NCBI GenBank assembly: GCA_004380135.1
Contig: QXCR01000038.1
Span: forward strand, 124,001-188,000
Direction: 5' to 3'
DNA length: 64,000 bases
Origin: Stemphylium vesicarium
Taxonomy: Eukaryota > Ascomycota > Dothideomycetes > Pleosporales > Pleosporaceae
Below are positions 29,899 through 42,758 of this stretch, one piece after another. The position numbers and the translations under genes are program-made. The notes beneath the pieces were generated by a model, which saw nothing but the letters and a program-made list of their open reading frames with translations, made no database searches and was not told the DNA's origin. Numbering within the stretch: the stretch's first letter is position 1; every line of letters starts with the position of its first letter.

Positions 29899-30521
29899 GT
29901 TAAATGAAGGTAAGAATTGAAACGCCTGCAAATGCCAATGTCATTGATGCATGATGACTAGGTGCCCATCGATTGTGATTGGAGATGCGTGCCGGGTCAG
30001 TGTCGGGAAAGACGCAGATTTTCTCCGACGCACTAAGCTTCGCTTGCCTAGCTCATTTGCCCCTTCTTCCCCTGCTTCTTTCTATCGCGACCGATGCAAT
30101 ACTCCTAGCTCTTCTTCAATGTCTCTCTTATGATCCGGGCACTGCTGCAATTGCGTACTAGTGACGCCGACTTGGCCAAAGATGTTCCCGCATCGCCATC
30201 CGATATGGATTAGTGTTGGTTAAGACCAAGAACGACCTCGGGAAGCTTGCTGAAGAGCGAGCCATCGTTAACCCATTTCATTGCCTTCATACGCGCTCGT
30301 CCTCGTTGCGAAAGATATGCCCCTTCCTTGTTGGTAATTGTCCGATATCCGTTATCGCAGCCTCCCGTCGTATAGTCCCTGCAAGGTTACATCGGTCTTG
30401 CAGATGCGGGGCGAAGCGATGCTCGACAACGCCTGCCAAGGGACCTTGGCCATTGTGATACAATAAGATAATCTCTCTTATTAAACGATTCTGGAGTGTT
30501 TCTTGTAACTTCATATTCAAG
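29899..30521. promoter_or_regulatory. Shared divergent promoter region (DHCR24-like / GH20)
   Basis: 623 bp between divergent start codons. It contains short overlapping frames only. I cannot assign specific transcription-factor sites. Confidence 0.45.
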
Positions 30522-32778
30522 ATGTTGTTGTTCTTAGCATTGTTGCTACCACACCAATGTGTTACTGCCCTACAGCCTCTCCCCCCGATATCACCGCCGA
30601 ACACGAGCACCAATACTCTCAGCTTCTCGATCAACAAACACCCTTCGAAGATATATATTGACGGCACTTTTGCTGATAGAAGTGACACACAAGGTCTCAC
30701 ACTTATACCACCGACCGCACAGGAATTTGCGGAAACGTTCCGCGCCGATATCTCATCCCTGTTCGGCGGAAACTGGACATTGGAGCGCGTCGACGAGCTT
30801 CCCTCCAATGGCATCGTCATTGGGCCATTTCGGGGCAACAAAGACGAACTAAGCTATGAGAACGGTGTTTTGACTGAAGAAGGATATGAACTTGATGTTA
30901 CCAACGGGAGCATTTATGTTGGTGGAACTGGTGCGAGAGGCATGTTTTGGGGCACTCGAACTGTATTACAAGAGCTGCTCATCGGGAATGGATCTTTGCA
31001 ACAAGGAAGGGTTGTCGATGCGCCTGCATACACGACTCGCGGTTTTATGCTGGATGCGGGCCGTAAATGGTACGACAAGGACTTCCTGAAAGAGCTCTGC
31101 TCCTATGCATCATTTTTCAAGATGTCGGAATTCCACTATCATTCAAGTGACAACTATCCTCTGAATCGTGGAAGGAATGAGACGTGGCAAGATGTATTCG
31201 CACACTTTTCTCTATACCCTGAGGACAACACAGAGCTCCGGGGTATCATCCAACGTCCCAACGAAACCTTGTCGCGCGCCGATTTTGAGGACTTCCAAAG
31301 CCATTGCGCAAAGCGAGGTGTCACTGTCATACCTGAGATTGAAGCTCCAGGTCATGCACTGGCGATTACGAAGTGGAAGCCCGAACTAGCATTAGCAAAG
31401 AAGGACTTGCTGAACTTAACACATCCGGATGCAGTTCCCACAGTCAAGGCTATCTGGACTGAGTTCTTACCCTGGTTCCAAACGAAGGAAGTGCATATTG
31501 GTGCGGATGAGTACGACTCCGAGCTTGCAGATGACTACGTCAACTTCGTCAACGAGATGGGCGGGTTCGTCAAGAGCACCTCAGGTAAAGACATTCGTAT
31601 CTGGGGTACCTATGAGCCATCGGAGAATCTCACCATCTCCAAGGACGTCACGATTCAGCACTGGCAGTACGGTCAGTCGGATCCCGTGGAACTTGAAAGA
31701 GATGGTTATAATCTGATCAACTCGGAGGACTGGTGGGCATACATGAGTCTCAAGAATGATCATATGCCCATTCTGCCGGCTCCGTACCCTCAGTTCTACA
31801 ACGTTTCGCGTACAATGAACTTTGCTGATATTCCTGGCTGGCAATGGGAGCCATCGCTTTACAACCCCTTCAACACCACTGAACAGTTACAGCCCGCGGC
31901 TAGTGGAAATAGAGGAGCTATCCTGGCAGCTTGGAATGACAATGGGCCGGACGCTACAACGCAACTTGAAGCTTACTATGCAATGCGCGAAGGCATTCCG
32001 GTCATGGCGGCGCGTGCTTGGGCAGGGAATCGGGGTGTGGAGATCAATGCGCAAGATCTGTCAGACAGTATCGCATTCCTAGTAAGCACAAGCAGCATAT
32101 TTCATATTATCCAGCGGCTGACGCATAGGCAACCAGGCACCATTAGCTCCTGAGCAAAACCTCGACCGCCGACTGCCAGGCGCGCAACATATTCCGCAGA
32201 GCGCGCCACTCATTTCGTGGACGCGAGGAACGCCTGAGCCCGCGAACGTGACATTAGGAGCAGGCTCATACGGCCCACCGTATACCCTTACGCTTGACGT
32301 ATCATCGCCATTTACGCTTTCCGGACCAGACACCACGCTCTCGCTAGGCGAGCTTTCCACGAATGCCAGCGGCGGCATCACTACGCTTATCTTTACGACG
32401 GCGGACGGCTTTCCCTACCCGCTGCGCTCGGTATCTTCCGACGATGGTTATGACCCCGGACACCCAGGGCGAATATGGACAAATCAATCGACCTCCTCCC
32501 ATGAGCCGGTAGCAATCATACTGCCCGTGAAGTTGCGCGTGGAGACTGACGTAGTGAACGGCAGTCGTGTTTGGATAGATGATGAATTCGCTGGGCGGTT
32601 CGAGGTGTTCGTCTTCGGAGGGCGTAATACTCTGTTCAGCTGGAGTCAAATGACGCTTGTCGCGCCGTTAGGAACTCTGGAAGGTGGTGTTGATAGTCTA
32701 GTTCTGGATACGGGTGTGGGGATTGGTTTCTCGCACGTCGGCAATGGCAGTTATACGGAGTCGCTGTTTGCGAGTTAG
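30522..32778 (+). CDS. Secreted GH20 beta-N-acetylhexosaminidase
   Basis: Exons 30522-32081 and 32137-32778, a 55-nt intron (GTAAGC...AACCAG), giving 733 residues. It has a signal peptide MLLFLALLLPHQCVTA. The GH20 N-terminal alpha/beta domain (GIVIGPF, EEGYELDVTNGSIYVGG) leads into the TIM barrel with RGFMLDAGRKWY (about 179), SDNYPL, IPEIEAPGHA and the catalytic pair Asp329-Glu330 in HIGADEYD. A late Trp (WGTYEP, ILAAWND) completes the pocket. A C-terminal beta-rich extension of about 210 residues follows the intron. The enzyme removes terminal GlcNAc/GalNAc from chitin oligomers or glycans by substrate-assisted catalysis. Many N-glycosylation sequons agree with secretion. Confidence 0.86.
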
Positions 32779-33801
32779 GCCAGGCGACATGACGCGCTCG
32801 GTGGAGCATTCTTGAATGCGGTTGTAGGCTTGACGTCGTCGGCCTCCATCTTGTAATAGTGCTGATTCAAGGCTACTAGCTGGGCTGAACAAGCTCAATG
32901 AACGTATGGCTTGTTCCCCTCCAGCCTCGGCATAGCGGAAAAACATGAACGAACATTGGACGAGAGATGAGTGTGCGCTACTCCTAGCTAGTTGAATACA
33001 GCTCAGTGAAAGCCAAGGCAACTAAGCGTTCGTCGTGAGCCACACGCCACATGCTCGCTACCTACACAAATGATTCATTAAGCTAGCGCCCGTCCACCGA
33101 CCATATAAACCGCTCGCCCTCCGTCCCTCTTCCACTTTCTCCAGAAAACAGTTCTCACCGGGCCTTTTCGTAAGGTGGTATGAGGGCCGACCCTGGAACT
33201 TCAGACAAACATGAGTGGACGATTCCCATGCGACAGGACGGCACACGCTTTGGTTTGAGCGACGTTGATGCTATGACCATGTGGCTACCCTATTTCCTGG
33301 GCGGGTGAGGGGTGGACTGTCGCGTGCGTCCGGGCCGTGCTTTTGTCGCTAGAAAGTTGGGCTTTGCCGGAGATCTATCTATTCGCTACCGGTTGGGCGG
33401 GAATTCTCTTTTCGTGGGCATTTGAACCATGGCAGGCAAAGAGTGGTACGGTCTCTCCGTGTTCGCGACTTGATCGGATGAAAGACTGGCGTCGGAGACT
33501 GCTCTCCGCACTTTTTGGAACATACCATTTCAGCTTCGGCTTCGATCTTTTTCATTGATACTTTGACCTTGTGTCGAGGATTGAGGAAAAAGATGACGGC
33601 GGTGGGATGATGCGCTAGTGGGCCGCGTGAGACATACTGGAGCTGACGCTGTTGTGAGTCTGCAATGTTGGCGCGGTAAAGATTTGTCGAAGAGACTTGG
33701 ACGGGCACATGATTTTTAATGTACAAGTTCTGAGCTCTACTCGCCTACATGGGCCGAGTTCTTGTTCGTAGATACCAGAATCCAATCTCTGATGTCATCC
33801 C
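32779..33801. other. Intergenic between convergent GH20 and 2OG-oxygenase genes
   Basis: About 1 kb between two 3' ends. Only scattered short frames; no RNA gene, repeat or domain noticed. Confidence 0.45.
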
Positions 33802-34935
33802 TCAGTACGTCGCCGTCAGTCGTCCTATTATGTAATCCCCACTCATGACATCCCCATACTTCCTTCCGTCTTTCTCATGCGTTCCAGGGATAGCCTCAAT
33901 CTTGCGCTCGTAATTGGGGTTGCAGAAGTAGGCGATCGAGTATCGTGGCGGGTACTCGTCCTTGTCTGCGTCCTCTGGCTTCGGCGGTGGCTCTACGACA
34001 CGGTGTTTCGTCGACTTGATCGTGTCGTTCGACCAGCGCGCCAACAGATCGCCAGCATTGATTACGATGGTTCCCTCTATGGGTGTCGCGTTGACGAATG
34101 TACCCTTCGGTGAGCGGACTTGGAGACCGCCACGGGAGTCTTGGAAGAGAAGGGTCACGGAGCCTATACCTATGTTAGCCTCTACCTTGCCATAAAGTTC
34201 TGTCGAAAATCGTACCGTAATCACTATGTTCTCCTGCGCGAACCTGCTGCTGTCCATCGTTCCTCTTGAAGATACTCTTAGAGACGCCAGGGTAATGCAA
34301 TAATCTCAGCGTGTTATCCCCAGCATCAGTGAAGCCATCAAACCATGTCTCTTCGATACCCATGCCCAGCGCGATCGCGCGCATGACCTGCATATGCAAG
34401 CCTTTACACGTCTCGAAGAAGGCCATCATCTGTTCCCTGAATTCCTTCGCAGCTTCATCCCCACTCGGCCACATGTTCGGTGTTTCTGGTTGATCATCGC
34501 GTCCGATTTCCATGCTTTCTTTCAGGTCTGGCACTAGCGCGCGCATCTCCGCCTCTGTTCCTGTCTCTTCTAGTACCACGAGCTTCTCCCGCCCTTGTGT
34601 GACGTAGCCACGGTTGGCGGCGGCTGAATACCATGCCAGCTTATCTTTCTGTTCCTTTGGTCGGTCAAAGAATTTGGCCGAGTGAAAGAAGACGGTGGAC
34701 ACTGTCGAAGGGGGTATGCCATGGTTCTTGAGGTAGACGAAGCCGGCGTTTTGAAAACCTTTGAGAACGGCTTCGGCGGTTTGCTTTTTCGCATTTGGGT
34801 CGCCGGAGAGGAATGCTGAGAAGTCGATGAGCTACGCGACGTTAGAATCGAATACGCGCTTGCTGGATGAGGGAGAAGTACTGGAATCTCCAGGTCATCC
34901 TGCGAGACGGCCGAATCTACAGTAATGTTCGCCAT
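33802..34935 (-). CDS. 2-oxoglutarate/Fe(II)-dependent dioxygenase (isopenicillin-N-synthase-like fold)
   Basis: Exons 34882-34935, 34216-34831 and 33802-34163, with introns of 50 and 52 nt, giving 343 residues, normal for the family. The N-terminal DIOX_N part has LIDFSAFLSG, AGFVYLKNHGIP and ANRGYVTQGREK. The jelly-roll core holds the iron triad His220, Asp222 (HSDYGSVTLLFQD) and His277 (STKHRVV), and the 2OG-binding Arg297-x-Ser299 (PPRYSIAYF). GGLQV and INAGDLLARWSND are family hallmarks. Such enzymes hydroxylate, desaturate or cyclise small molecules, or catabolise compounds such as gibberellin-like or flavonoid substrates. The substrate here is unknown and no biosynthetic cluster surrounds it. 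No targeting signal: cytosolic. Confidence 0.85.
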
Positions 34936-36041
34936 TGTGATATCTTCGTACCGCGTATATTCTCTTTGACCTCCTCAAGGCGCGCGTGCCGACTATGAGA
35001 TTACCGTCAATATATGCCTAAAAGCGCGTTCGAAAGGATCCGAAAACCGGGAATTTCCAGGCAACGGCCATCTCCGCTGTGCTTTTCCCATCATGAGATG
35101 CCTAGCTGTTGTAGGCGGGGTTGTTGCCGGACAGGGAAGGTGCAGACGAGACGCGATAAGGCTAATGGTGGGGTTAGTGGGGTGAGGTTCAACACCACAT
35201 TAGCATCACGACCTCTCTCTAAGGAGCTCACAGTGAACTGGCGATGAGAGATTTTACTCTTTGTCTAATGCAGGTTTGATGCGCTAGGCTAGCTTGGCAG
35301 CGGAATATAAAAGCATGCTTCCTCCTATGCTTCGTCCATAACCTAAGCTCCTACCCAGTTTTTGAAATCAAAAATCGCGGCCAACAACGTCATATAGCTT
35401 TTCTCATTGTACCAAAACACGTTCTCAAAAAACACCAATCTCCAGACATATGAGCTGCGTTTCCGGTCTCTTCGTAAGGAAACAGCCAAACGTCTCCCAT
35501 GGACTATAAAGTAAAACTCAAATTGGACGGTTATTCACCATCAAAAACACCAACACTTCTTTGCATGGGATAAAGACTTTCCACCCCTAGGCACACTATG
35601 CAACACCCCCTTCCTTACCTTCATCCTCCTTTCCTCATCCCCAAACTCTTGCTCCATATGATACAAAAAACGTATGACAGGCTTACTATGGTACGTGGTC
35701 GTGAGGAAACAAAAGGTTCCCGCAAGTATTTCATGAGAAGGCGAGCCTCCGAAAACGTAAAAAGAACGAGATATGAGACGCGTGTGGAGAGGACAAATGA
35801 AGAGATAGCGACCAGGCTTTTCACGCACCCACACGTTGTCAAAAAGCTAATGGTTGCAGTGGTCATGTGCTGGGGGGTGAGGATCACCTTCTTAGATCGC
35901 TGTGGGTGGGACACATTACTGGGTGTCTTTGATAACAAGAAAAATCTTCCAAAGTATTTTTGGTGTCAGGTCATGTCTTTGAATTACCATTTACAATGTT
36001 CCAACTGTTCAATATCAGTTGTTTCTGCCATGTCACACGCT
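34936..36041. other. Intergenic, upstream of 2OG oxygenase / 3' of coiled-coil gene
   Basis: 1.1 kb. A 249-codon plus frame at 35598-36347 is open, but half of it is antisense to the coiled-coil gene and the rest has no motif. I read the stretch as promoter plus 3' UTR. Confidence 0.45.
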
Positions 36042-38000
36042 TCAAATCTCAAACACACCACCCATGCCTACTCTTACATCGACGAAGTCAGGCCTCCATC
36101 CCTTGAATTGAACCAACCCCCTCTTGACCTCCCTGACTCTCTCCAATCTCTTCTTCGCCTCTTCCTCTTGCGCTTGCCTAAATGCATCCTCGTCAATCTC
36201 AAACTCATCCAGACTGCCCAGGCTTTCCTGTCTCGGCTTCGGCTTGTTAGCTGCGTCACTCCGTCTATGTGCGGGATTCTGGCCAGTAAAGGCCGAGATA
36301 CCAGATTGGATGACGTCCTGGAAAGAAGAGTGATTACGGTTTGGTAGGGCTTGGCGGGATGGTGCTCCGGACAGGTCGATGTCGTCGAAGCTGTTGGAGC
36401 TATTGTAGGGGTGCGAAGCGTCAGCTTGGTCGTCGATGGGTGGTTGCATATCACGGCGACGATCGCGCCATACACCACGACGTAGCTCGAAATTCTCTTC
36501 CTCCAGTTCGCGGACCTTGGCAAGGAGGCGGTCGCGCTCTTCGTCTAGGAGCTCTTGGACGCTGGAGTCCTCTATGGAGCCGAGGTCTGCTTTCCGGCGA
36601 CGCTGCTCTGCTTCTCGGAGACGCGCGTTCTCATTGCTCAACCCAGTTATACGTGTTCGCATTTCGGTGGCTTCGCGCTCGATCTTCTTATGTTCTTGCA
36701 GACGTGTCTGGTTCCGTGAATCGTTGTCGCGATGAAGCTGTGTCAAGGTCTCGATCTTCTTCTCCAGCAACTCGGCGCGCGAGACAGAGTCTGAAGCCTT
36801 GCGGTTTGCAGTGCCCAGCTCAGCCTCCAGTTGCGCAATACGACTTTGCGCAGAGTCGCGATCTGACCCATCCTTCTCTGCCTGATCACCTGCTTTGTCC
36901 AAGCTAGCCTTGAGCTCCTGCAACTCAGTCTTTGTTGAACTGGCCTCCTGTTCCGCTCTTTCTACTGCAGATTCCAAGCTCGTGATCTTGGACTGAAGGT
37001 CGTTGTTTTTGCTTGTTTGTTCTGACAGTTGCCTATTGACGTTGGAGATTTCCAACTCGAGCGATTCGATAGTAGCCGATTTCGAAGCGACTTGCGCGTT
37101 CAGATCGTCGATAGACGCGCTTTGACTGGGAGATGCGGTCGACGTGCGGCGCGTGGATTTGTTGCTTTGCGATTGTGCTTGCGAAAGCTGTCTCTTAAGC
37201 GATTCGACTTCGGTCCTCTGTACCAAAGATTAGTATGCCATCTGTAACCTTGTAAATACGACGAGCGCATACCAGCCTGTCTGCTTCCTTGCCCTTCTCG
37301 ACCGCTAGCGCAACATCTCCTCTGCCCTCTCGAAGCTCCTCCAATTCCTCTTCGCCCTTCTTCCACCTGTTTTCGTTCTCTTCGACTTCGCTCGCTAGCC
37401 TCTTGTTCTCCTTCTCCAGCTCTTCGATCTTTTGTGCTTGTTCGCGGTAAACTTCGCTCGTGACACCAGCGCCAGGCGAAAGAGGCCCTCCAGCAGCTCC
37501 GGAACGATAGAATGACTCGGATCGCTGTCGCGACTCCACGGCGACCGAAGGTTTGCGACCGTGCGACGGCTTCGGTACGGCTAGCTCCGACGGCTCCTCC
37601 TTCTCCTCATCTTCATCCTCCTCCTCCTCGGCTGGAGGTGGGGGTACGCTCGTAGCCTCTATCGGCTCAGGTGTAGCCTGCTCAGGCTTCTCCTCAGTAG
37701 TCGGGGTTTCGGTAGGGGTTTCGGTCGAGGCTCCGGCCTCAGCGGGCGTTTCGGTCTTCTCCTCCTTCTTCTTTCCACCTTTCTTCGCTTTCTGTTTCTT
37801 CAATTGCTCGTACTAGGGATGTATCAGCATTTGGTTGTATTGGGAGGCTACTCAATGTTCCTTGGCTGGACCAGAAGTAGACATGGCGTTCAAAGGTGAC
37901 ATAGCTGTCACATTTTCATTGCAACAGCGACGAGAGGAGCACTTACGCGTTTCTTAGCCGCCGCCATCTTCTCCGCCTTTTCTTTGTCCTCGTCCGCCAT
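36042..38000 (-). CDS. Golgin-like long coiled-coil protein
   Basis: Exons 37947-38000, 37273-37812 and 36042-37217, introns of 134 and 55 nt, giving 589 residues. The start is MADEDKEKAEKMAAAKKR. A Lys-rich then Pro/Glu/Thr-rich low-complexity N-terminal region (to about 90) precedes a long heptad coiled coil (about 110-430) with segments such as IEELEKENKRLASEVEENENRW and repeated Glu/Gln/Leu. The C-terminus ends with DEFEIDEDAF, RRLERVREVKRGLVQFKGW-type basic/aromatic sequence. No membrane span or catalytic motif is visible. The layout fits a Golgi tether of the RUD3/GMAP-210 kind, but the GRAB anchor motif is not obvious, so a generic coiled-coil scaffold is equally possible. The coiled-coil call is direct; Golgi location is inference. 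Confidence 0.68.
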
Positions 38001-38835
38001 GGTGTATCTTGAATGCGATTTCTGAGTTCAGGGGTTGAAAGTAAGTGGTCGCGGAGCTCAATAGCTGAATGTGGGGGAGCTTAGTCCCCAGGGCTCGGTG
38101 ATGCCAACTTGCTCCGCGAAACCACGCTAATCCATATGCAGACTAGTGCAGCTTTCTGGCACTGTTTATGTACTTACCTAGCCACTTCAATGTTTCACAC
38201 AAGCAAATAGGCGCGGCATAAAAGAACCCTCTGTTTCCTATGAAAGCAAAAAAAAACTCGGGTGTATCATTCATCAAACACCATCAAGCGCCGATCGTGT
38301 CCGTCATCACCCAAGCATACATTAGTGAGCCACATAGGCATCAAGATCTCTTCCTCGGTTCACGACCGCATCCATCAGCGAGTCTCCTTTGCCTGGCTGT
38401 CACTATTATTTTCTTTTCTGAATCATTCCAGACCCTCTCTTCGACTTCAATGTAACATGCCCACCATCCACGCTCGGTACCATGATCTGCCGAGGCTTCG
38501 GGACTAACGCGGGGTCACTAATCGTGCAGTCCAAGAAACGTGCTGATCACATGGCTTCTGACGTATGGTTTTGCGGTAAAGAGCACTGCTTTAGGGAATT
38601 CCTCATGTACGCTTTCCGTTCAGGTATGCGGTTGGCGCCAATTGCATGGCATTCGGGCTGTCCCCAGATCTTCTCCCCACATCCCTAGTACCGACTGCCC
38701 CAGCCGTTGTACAATATGCAAGGAGAATTTTTGTAGTCGCCCATGAGTGGCTATATATAAGAGCTTGGACTACTGTCTCCTCACCGCGCCTTCTACACCC
38801 TACGGAGCTGGTCCTGCAAATCCATTGACGCCGAC
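38001..38835. promoter_or_regulatory. Divergent promoter region (coiled-coil gene / DUF1593 gene)
   Basis: 835 bp between divergent starts. TATATATAA at 38752-38760, 76-84 bp before the ATG at 38836, is a plausible TATA element for the DUF1593 gene. No gene inside. Confidence 0.5.
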
Positions 38836-40374
38836 ATGAGACTCAGTTCTACTCTCGTCGGAAACCTCTACGGTTTATCATGTCTTTTCCACACCACATT
38901 CGCCACAAGTGGTGCGAACAAAGGTCAAAACTCCATCTCTAATTCAGAGCCGAAGGAACGGACCTTTATCCTCACCGACATTGGCAATGAACCCGACGAC
39001 ACCATGTCCATGGTACGACTTCTCGTCCACTCCGATCTCTATGATGTCGAAGGTATAGTCGCCATCACATCCTTTTGGCTCCCGAACGCGACGAATCCAG
39101 ACATGCTCCACGACCTCGTAGATGCATATGAGCCAGTTCGAGAGAACCTACAATCGCACAGCAACTCTTCCTTCCCAACAGCAAAATACCTCCACTCCAA
39201 AATTGCCAGCGGACCCGATGTATACGGCAAGCAAGCACTCCGTGCACTTGAACAAGGAAACAATCTTACCGCCGGCACCCAAATGCTCATAGACGCCGTC
39301 GATGCCAGCGACTTGCCACTCTACGTCCAGATCTGGGGTGGTGCGAACACCCTCGCATCAGCTCTATGGACTGTGAACCGCACACGCTCGAGTTCCGAAC
39401 TTGACGCCTTCGTTTCCAAGTTGCGGGCGTACTCTATCTCAGACCAAGACGACACAGGTCCCTGGATTCGGCGCAACTTCCCTAACTTACGCTACATCGC
39501 CTCTCGCCATGGCTTCAACCAGTACCCAGTCGCAGCGTGGACGGGCATGAGCTCACCATCCGTGGATCCAGGCGGTGCAGACAACGACATTGTATCGCAA
39601 GAGTGGCTTACAGCGAACATCCAGGTAGGCTCTCTGGGAAAACAGTATCCCGACGTGGTGTACATCATGGAAGGCGATACACCTGCTCTACTGTACCACA
39701 TTCCGAATGGACTTGGGGACCCCGAACATCCTGAGTGGGGAAGCTGGGGAGGGAGATACGTCAGTAACCCACTAGACGGTAGCGCCCAGTACAGCGATGC
39801 GGTAGATGGAGTGGAGGGTCAAAACGGCGAGCTTTTCCGCACAAATCATGCGACTATCTGGCGATGGCGGGACGCGTTCCAGGAGGAGTTTGCTGCGAGA
39901 ATGCAATGGACACTCGGCGCGAATTCTACTAAGCCGACTACCCATCCACCCATTGTGATTGTCAACGGATCTTGCGGTTCTAAAGCATTGCAGCTCAATG
40001 TGCAAGCTGGGGATAACATGACGCTGGACGCCTCAGCTACATACTCACCAGATCAAAACGCGAGGCTGAACTTCACATGGTTCCAATACTCAGAACCATC
40101 CTCGTACCAGTCCGCGTCAAACATGGTGCCCGTCGTAAACATCACCACAGCAGCGGAGTCTGACAGCAGCATTGTTCACTTTACAGTACCACACGGACAA
40201 GAGAGCCGCTGCGTCGCTGCAGACCAAGTAACAGAGTACGGGGTATGGGGTGAGCTGTCGAAATGCCCAGTTCTACACCTTGTCCTTGCGGTCAAGGACG
40301 TAGGAGCTGTACATCCGATCACGAGATACAAGAGAGTGGTGTTGCACGTGCAGCCGTACGACCTCAATAAGTAG
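38836..40374 (+). CDS. Secreted DUF1593 (Sde182-like) nucleoside-hydrolase-fold protein
   Basis: An intronless 512-residue protein. It has an N-terminal signal-like segment (about 1-24) before the mature start. The domain opens with FILTDIGNEPDDTMSMVRLL (about 44-63), the Asp-rich calcium-site motif of the inosine/uridine nucleoside hydrolase fold (DxGNExDD). It continues with LPLYVQIWGGANTLASALW and DDTGPWIRRNFPNLRYI, typical of DUF1593. The last 110 residues form a separate beta-sandwich-like module (VNGSCGSKALQLNVQAGDNMTLDASATYSPD). Bacterial relatives were annotated as cellulose-binding; the fungal ones are secreted and probably act on polysaccharides or nucleosides, which is unproven. 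Several N-glycosylation sequons are present. Confidence 0.8.
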   Translation: MRLSSTLVGNLYGLSCLFHTTFATSGANKGQNSISNSEPKERTFILTDIGNEPDDTMSMVRLLVHSDLYDVEGIVAITSFWLPNATNPDMLHDLVDAYEPVRENLQSHSNSSFPTAKYLHSKIASGPDVYGKQALRALEQGNNLTAGTQMLIDAVDASDLPLYVQIWGGANTLASALWTVNRTRSSSELDAFVSKLRAYSISDQDDTGPWIRRNFPNLRYIASRHGFNQYPVAAWTGMSSPSVDPGGADNDIVSQEWLTANIQVGSLGKQYPDVVYIMEGDTPALLYHIPNGLGDPEHPEWGSWGGRYVSNPLDGSAQYSDAVDGVEGQNGELFRTNHATIWRWRDAFQEEFAARMQWTLGANSTKPTTHPPIVIVNGSCGSKALQLNVQAGDNMTLDASATYSPDQNARLNFTWFQYSEPSSYQSASNMVPVVNITTAAESDSSIVHFTVPHGQESRCVAADQVTEYGVWGELSKCPVLHLVLAVKDVGAVHPITRYKRVVLHVQPYDLNK

Positions 40375-42758
40375 GTAGTCAGCAGACGAAGGAAAGTTGA
40401 ATAGTAAATGAATGCAGACTCGCGCGTCAGCATTGAAGATGTTGTTGTTTTCCTCCCCGTATGCTGCAACATGCACATACATATACACATTCACAACCAA
40501 CTTATGCACAGCCACTCTCCCCACGCATCCACATATGTACCTACCTGCCCTGCCTCCGATCCCCTTGCCCACCCCACAACACACCCTCTACCCGCCCAGA
40601 CCCAGCCGCCATTGCACAAAAGCACATACCCACCGTTTATGCACGTCCAGTCCAGCAGCGCACAGCACAGCACCCACATCCACAACAGCAACAGCACCGG
40701 GCGATCAAACAAACTCGCAGATACCAACGCACTGCACCAGAAAAAAAAAGCAACGAACCAGGGCTCTGAGTCGCGGAACATCGTATCGTCGCTTGCCCAT
40801 GGACCCGCGACCTCGGTTGGAGTTCTCCATCAATCGTCGGCAATACCCTTACCCCCCTTGCTCGTGTCCCGAGGGGAGGATTCAATAGATTCGTTTTGAA
40901 ACGAAGCCTCTTCCTCCGCCGAGGTAATATTTCCGAACAAGGGTTGTGGATTGTATTGGATATTGGATATTGGATTTGAGTGGATTATAGTGAGGTCATT
41001 ATACACCGAATTGAACTCCGAGGTGAAGTGATACTAGCAACGCAAACGCAACCAACTTACCTACCTACCTAACTAATCGCTAGGAAATGGATAATTTGCG
41101 CAAGGGGATTGTAAGTGGAATCATGTATGAATCGCGACATCGAACCCGTACAATGACTATGACGCGTCTTGACGTGGTCCATGGTTCGTCGTTCGTTCTG
41201 CTCGACTCGACACAATTGAGGCTGTGCAAGATGCGAGCGCGAGTGCGTATCGTATCATGTTGTAAACGCGGTCCGTGTACTATACTGCCTCCTAAATGTG
41301 CGTGGAGAGAGAGAGCGTCAGAGTCAGAGTCAGAGGTCAGAGGTCAGCGTCACGACAATCCTCGCACGTCCGTCGCGTCCGACCGTCCGTTCGGTTCTGT
41401 TCACGTCGCACCCATGTATTTCTTGTGCGGAGAAGTTAGCAAGAAAAAGCGCGGGTTCGCTCCTTCGTGTTCGGTCCGAGACCATGTTCGTCGATGTGAT
41501 CGTGTGTTTGTGTGTGTTGTTTGTTGTCACATCTCCCCTAGCAACAGCCCCGTATCGCTCGCGAACCTGGTAGCCGAACTACAACCCTGGCGCAATTTCA
41601 CGGCAGCGCAAGTGTTTCACATACACATGTCCCAGGTGTGATGCGGGATATAAATGCGCTGCGATACGGCGGCGGCTCGCTCGGACGTTGTACCTGGGCC
41701 AACGGCTCGTGGGGTTCGTAAAACGGCGGGTTTAATATTGGGGAAGGGCTGTCTTTGATGGGTCATGCGGCGGTGGATAAAGTAGGTTGCGGGGCGGGTG
41801 ATAGATCCTTCATCTATCCCAGGCACCGACTCCGGAGTGTGCCGATAGCGATGATGATCGTGATGTTGATGGTAGATATGGGCCGTGTGGATAGTGGAAG
41901 GTACATGGTGTAGTGAGCATTACAGAACCTCCCGTATGCGTCACATGGCGGGATAGTAGTAGCGAACACGTTTTGTAGCAAGAAAATGGAGAGATTGATT
42001 TATTGTTTGGAATTGCAGCCTTTTTTTCTCATTCATTTCAGCTCAATTCCACTATCTAGCCCTTCCAAGTTTGAGTGGTGCAAGATCGCCCAACAAGATT
42101 TGCCCTTTCCATGTCAACGTACATGTTCCATTTCCAGCTGCCGCCTTAAGCTAACGCACTATACGCCCAAGATTTTTTTGTGCGTATGTGCTGGTTCGTA
42201 AAACGATTGTGGAGAAAAAGAAGATATCGGTCGTGCCGTTCCTGCCAAAAAGGTTGCAGTCTGTTGCTACCAAACGAACATATCTTGTAGAAACCCGCTG
42301 AGAGCGGTGTAACCAAGAGTATGATAGTCGGTACGTTGTAGAATATAAGGAGATATAACGAGAGTCGCGAGCGGTAAACGTAAGCCGCTATGAAAAAAAA
42401 GGACCAGTCAAAGTATCCCAAATGGCGTCCCACTTCCATGCACGAGATTCGAATCACGGGATCCCTAGATACCCGTCCTCCTGATGCTCATAAGGGAAAA
42501 TGTTGCTGTAGTCAATGAGAGTAAAGAAAATAGTCCGGTTCGCGTTTGCATCGCAGGTTGGTAATGCGCCATTAAATATTCATTCGCTGATAAACTCCGT
42601 GGTCATGCGAGAGAAAAGGGTGGTGTGTTGGGGCTCTTTCGAGCGAAGCCGTAAGGTCGTAGTATCAAGTGACGGATACTGTGAAGCAGCTCGAGTGGTT
42701 AGATGAAATGTAAAGCAAAGACATGCTGGTTTCAGTGTCGAAGCATGTGCGCATGGCT
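40375..42758. other. Long intergenic region between convergent genes
   Basis: 2.4 kb between the 3' ends of the DUF1593 gene and the 897-residue gene. It starts with an A/C-rich low-complexity stretch (40480-40700, cacac/cacccac-rich). A short gtcaga-type tandem lies near 41313-41346. The longest frames (163 and 184 codons) have simple composition and no motif, so I do not call genes. There is room for a non-coding transcript, but no evidence for one. Confidence 0.4.

Noticed and set aside
11400..32800. A secondary-metabolite gene cluster (reductase relic, ADH, FAD oxidoreductase, 2OG oxygenase nearby)
   Set aside because: No PKS, NRPS, terpene synthase or prenyltransferase is present, and the oxidoreductases are separated by unrelated conserved genes.
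35598..36347. 249-codon plus-strand frame
   Set aside because: Half is antisense to the coiled-coil gene's last exon and the other half lacks any recognisable feature.
40408..41641. 163- and 184-codon plus frames downstream of the DUF1593 gene
   Set aside because: Low-complexity (cac-rich and gtcaga-rich) translation; more likely 3' UTR or intergenic DNA.
42430..42490. Possible tRNA (GATTCGAAT resembling a B box)
   Set aside because: The bases on either side cannot form a 5-bp T stem, and no matching acceptor stem or A box is present on either strand.
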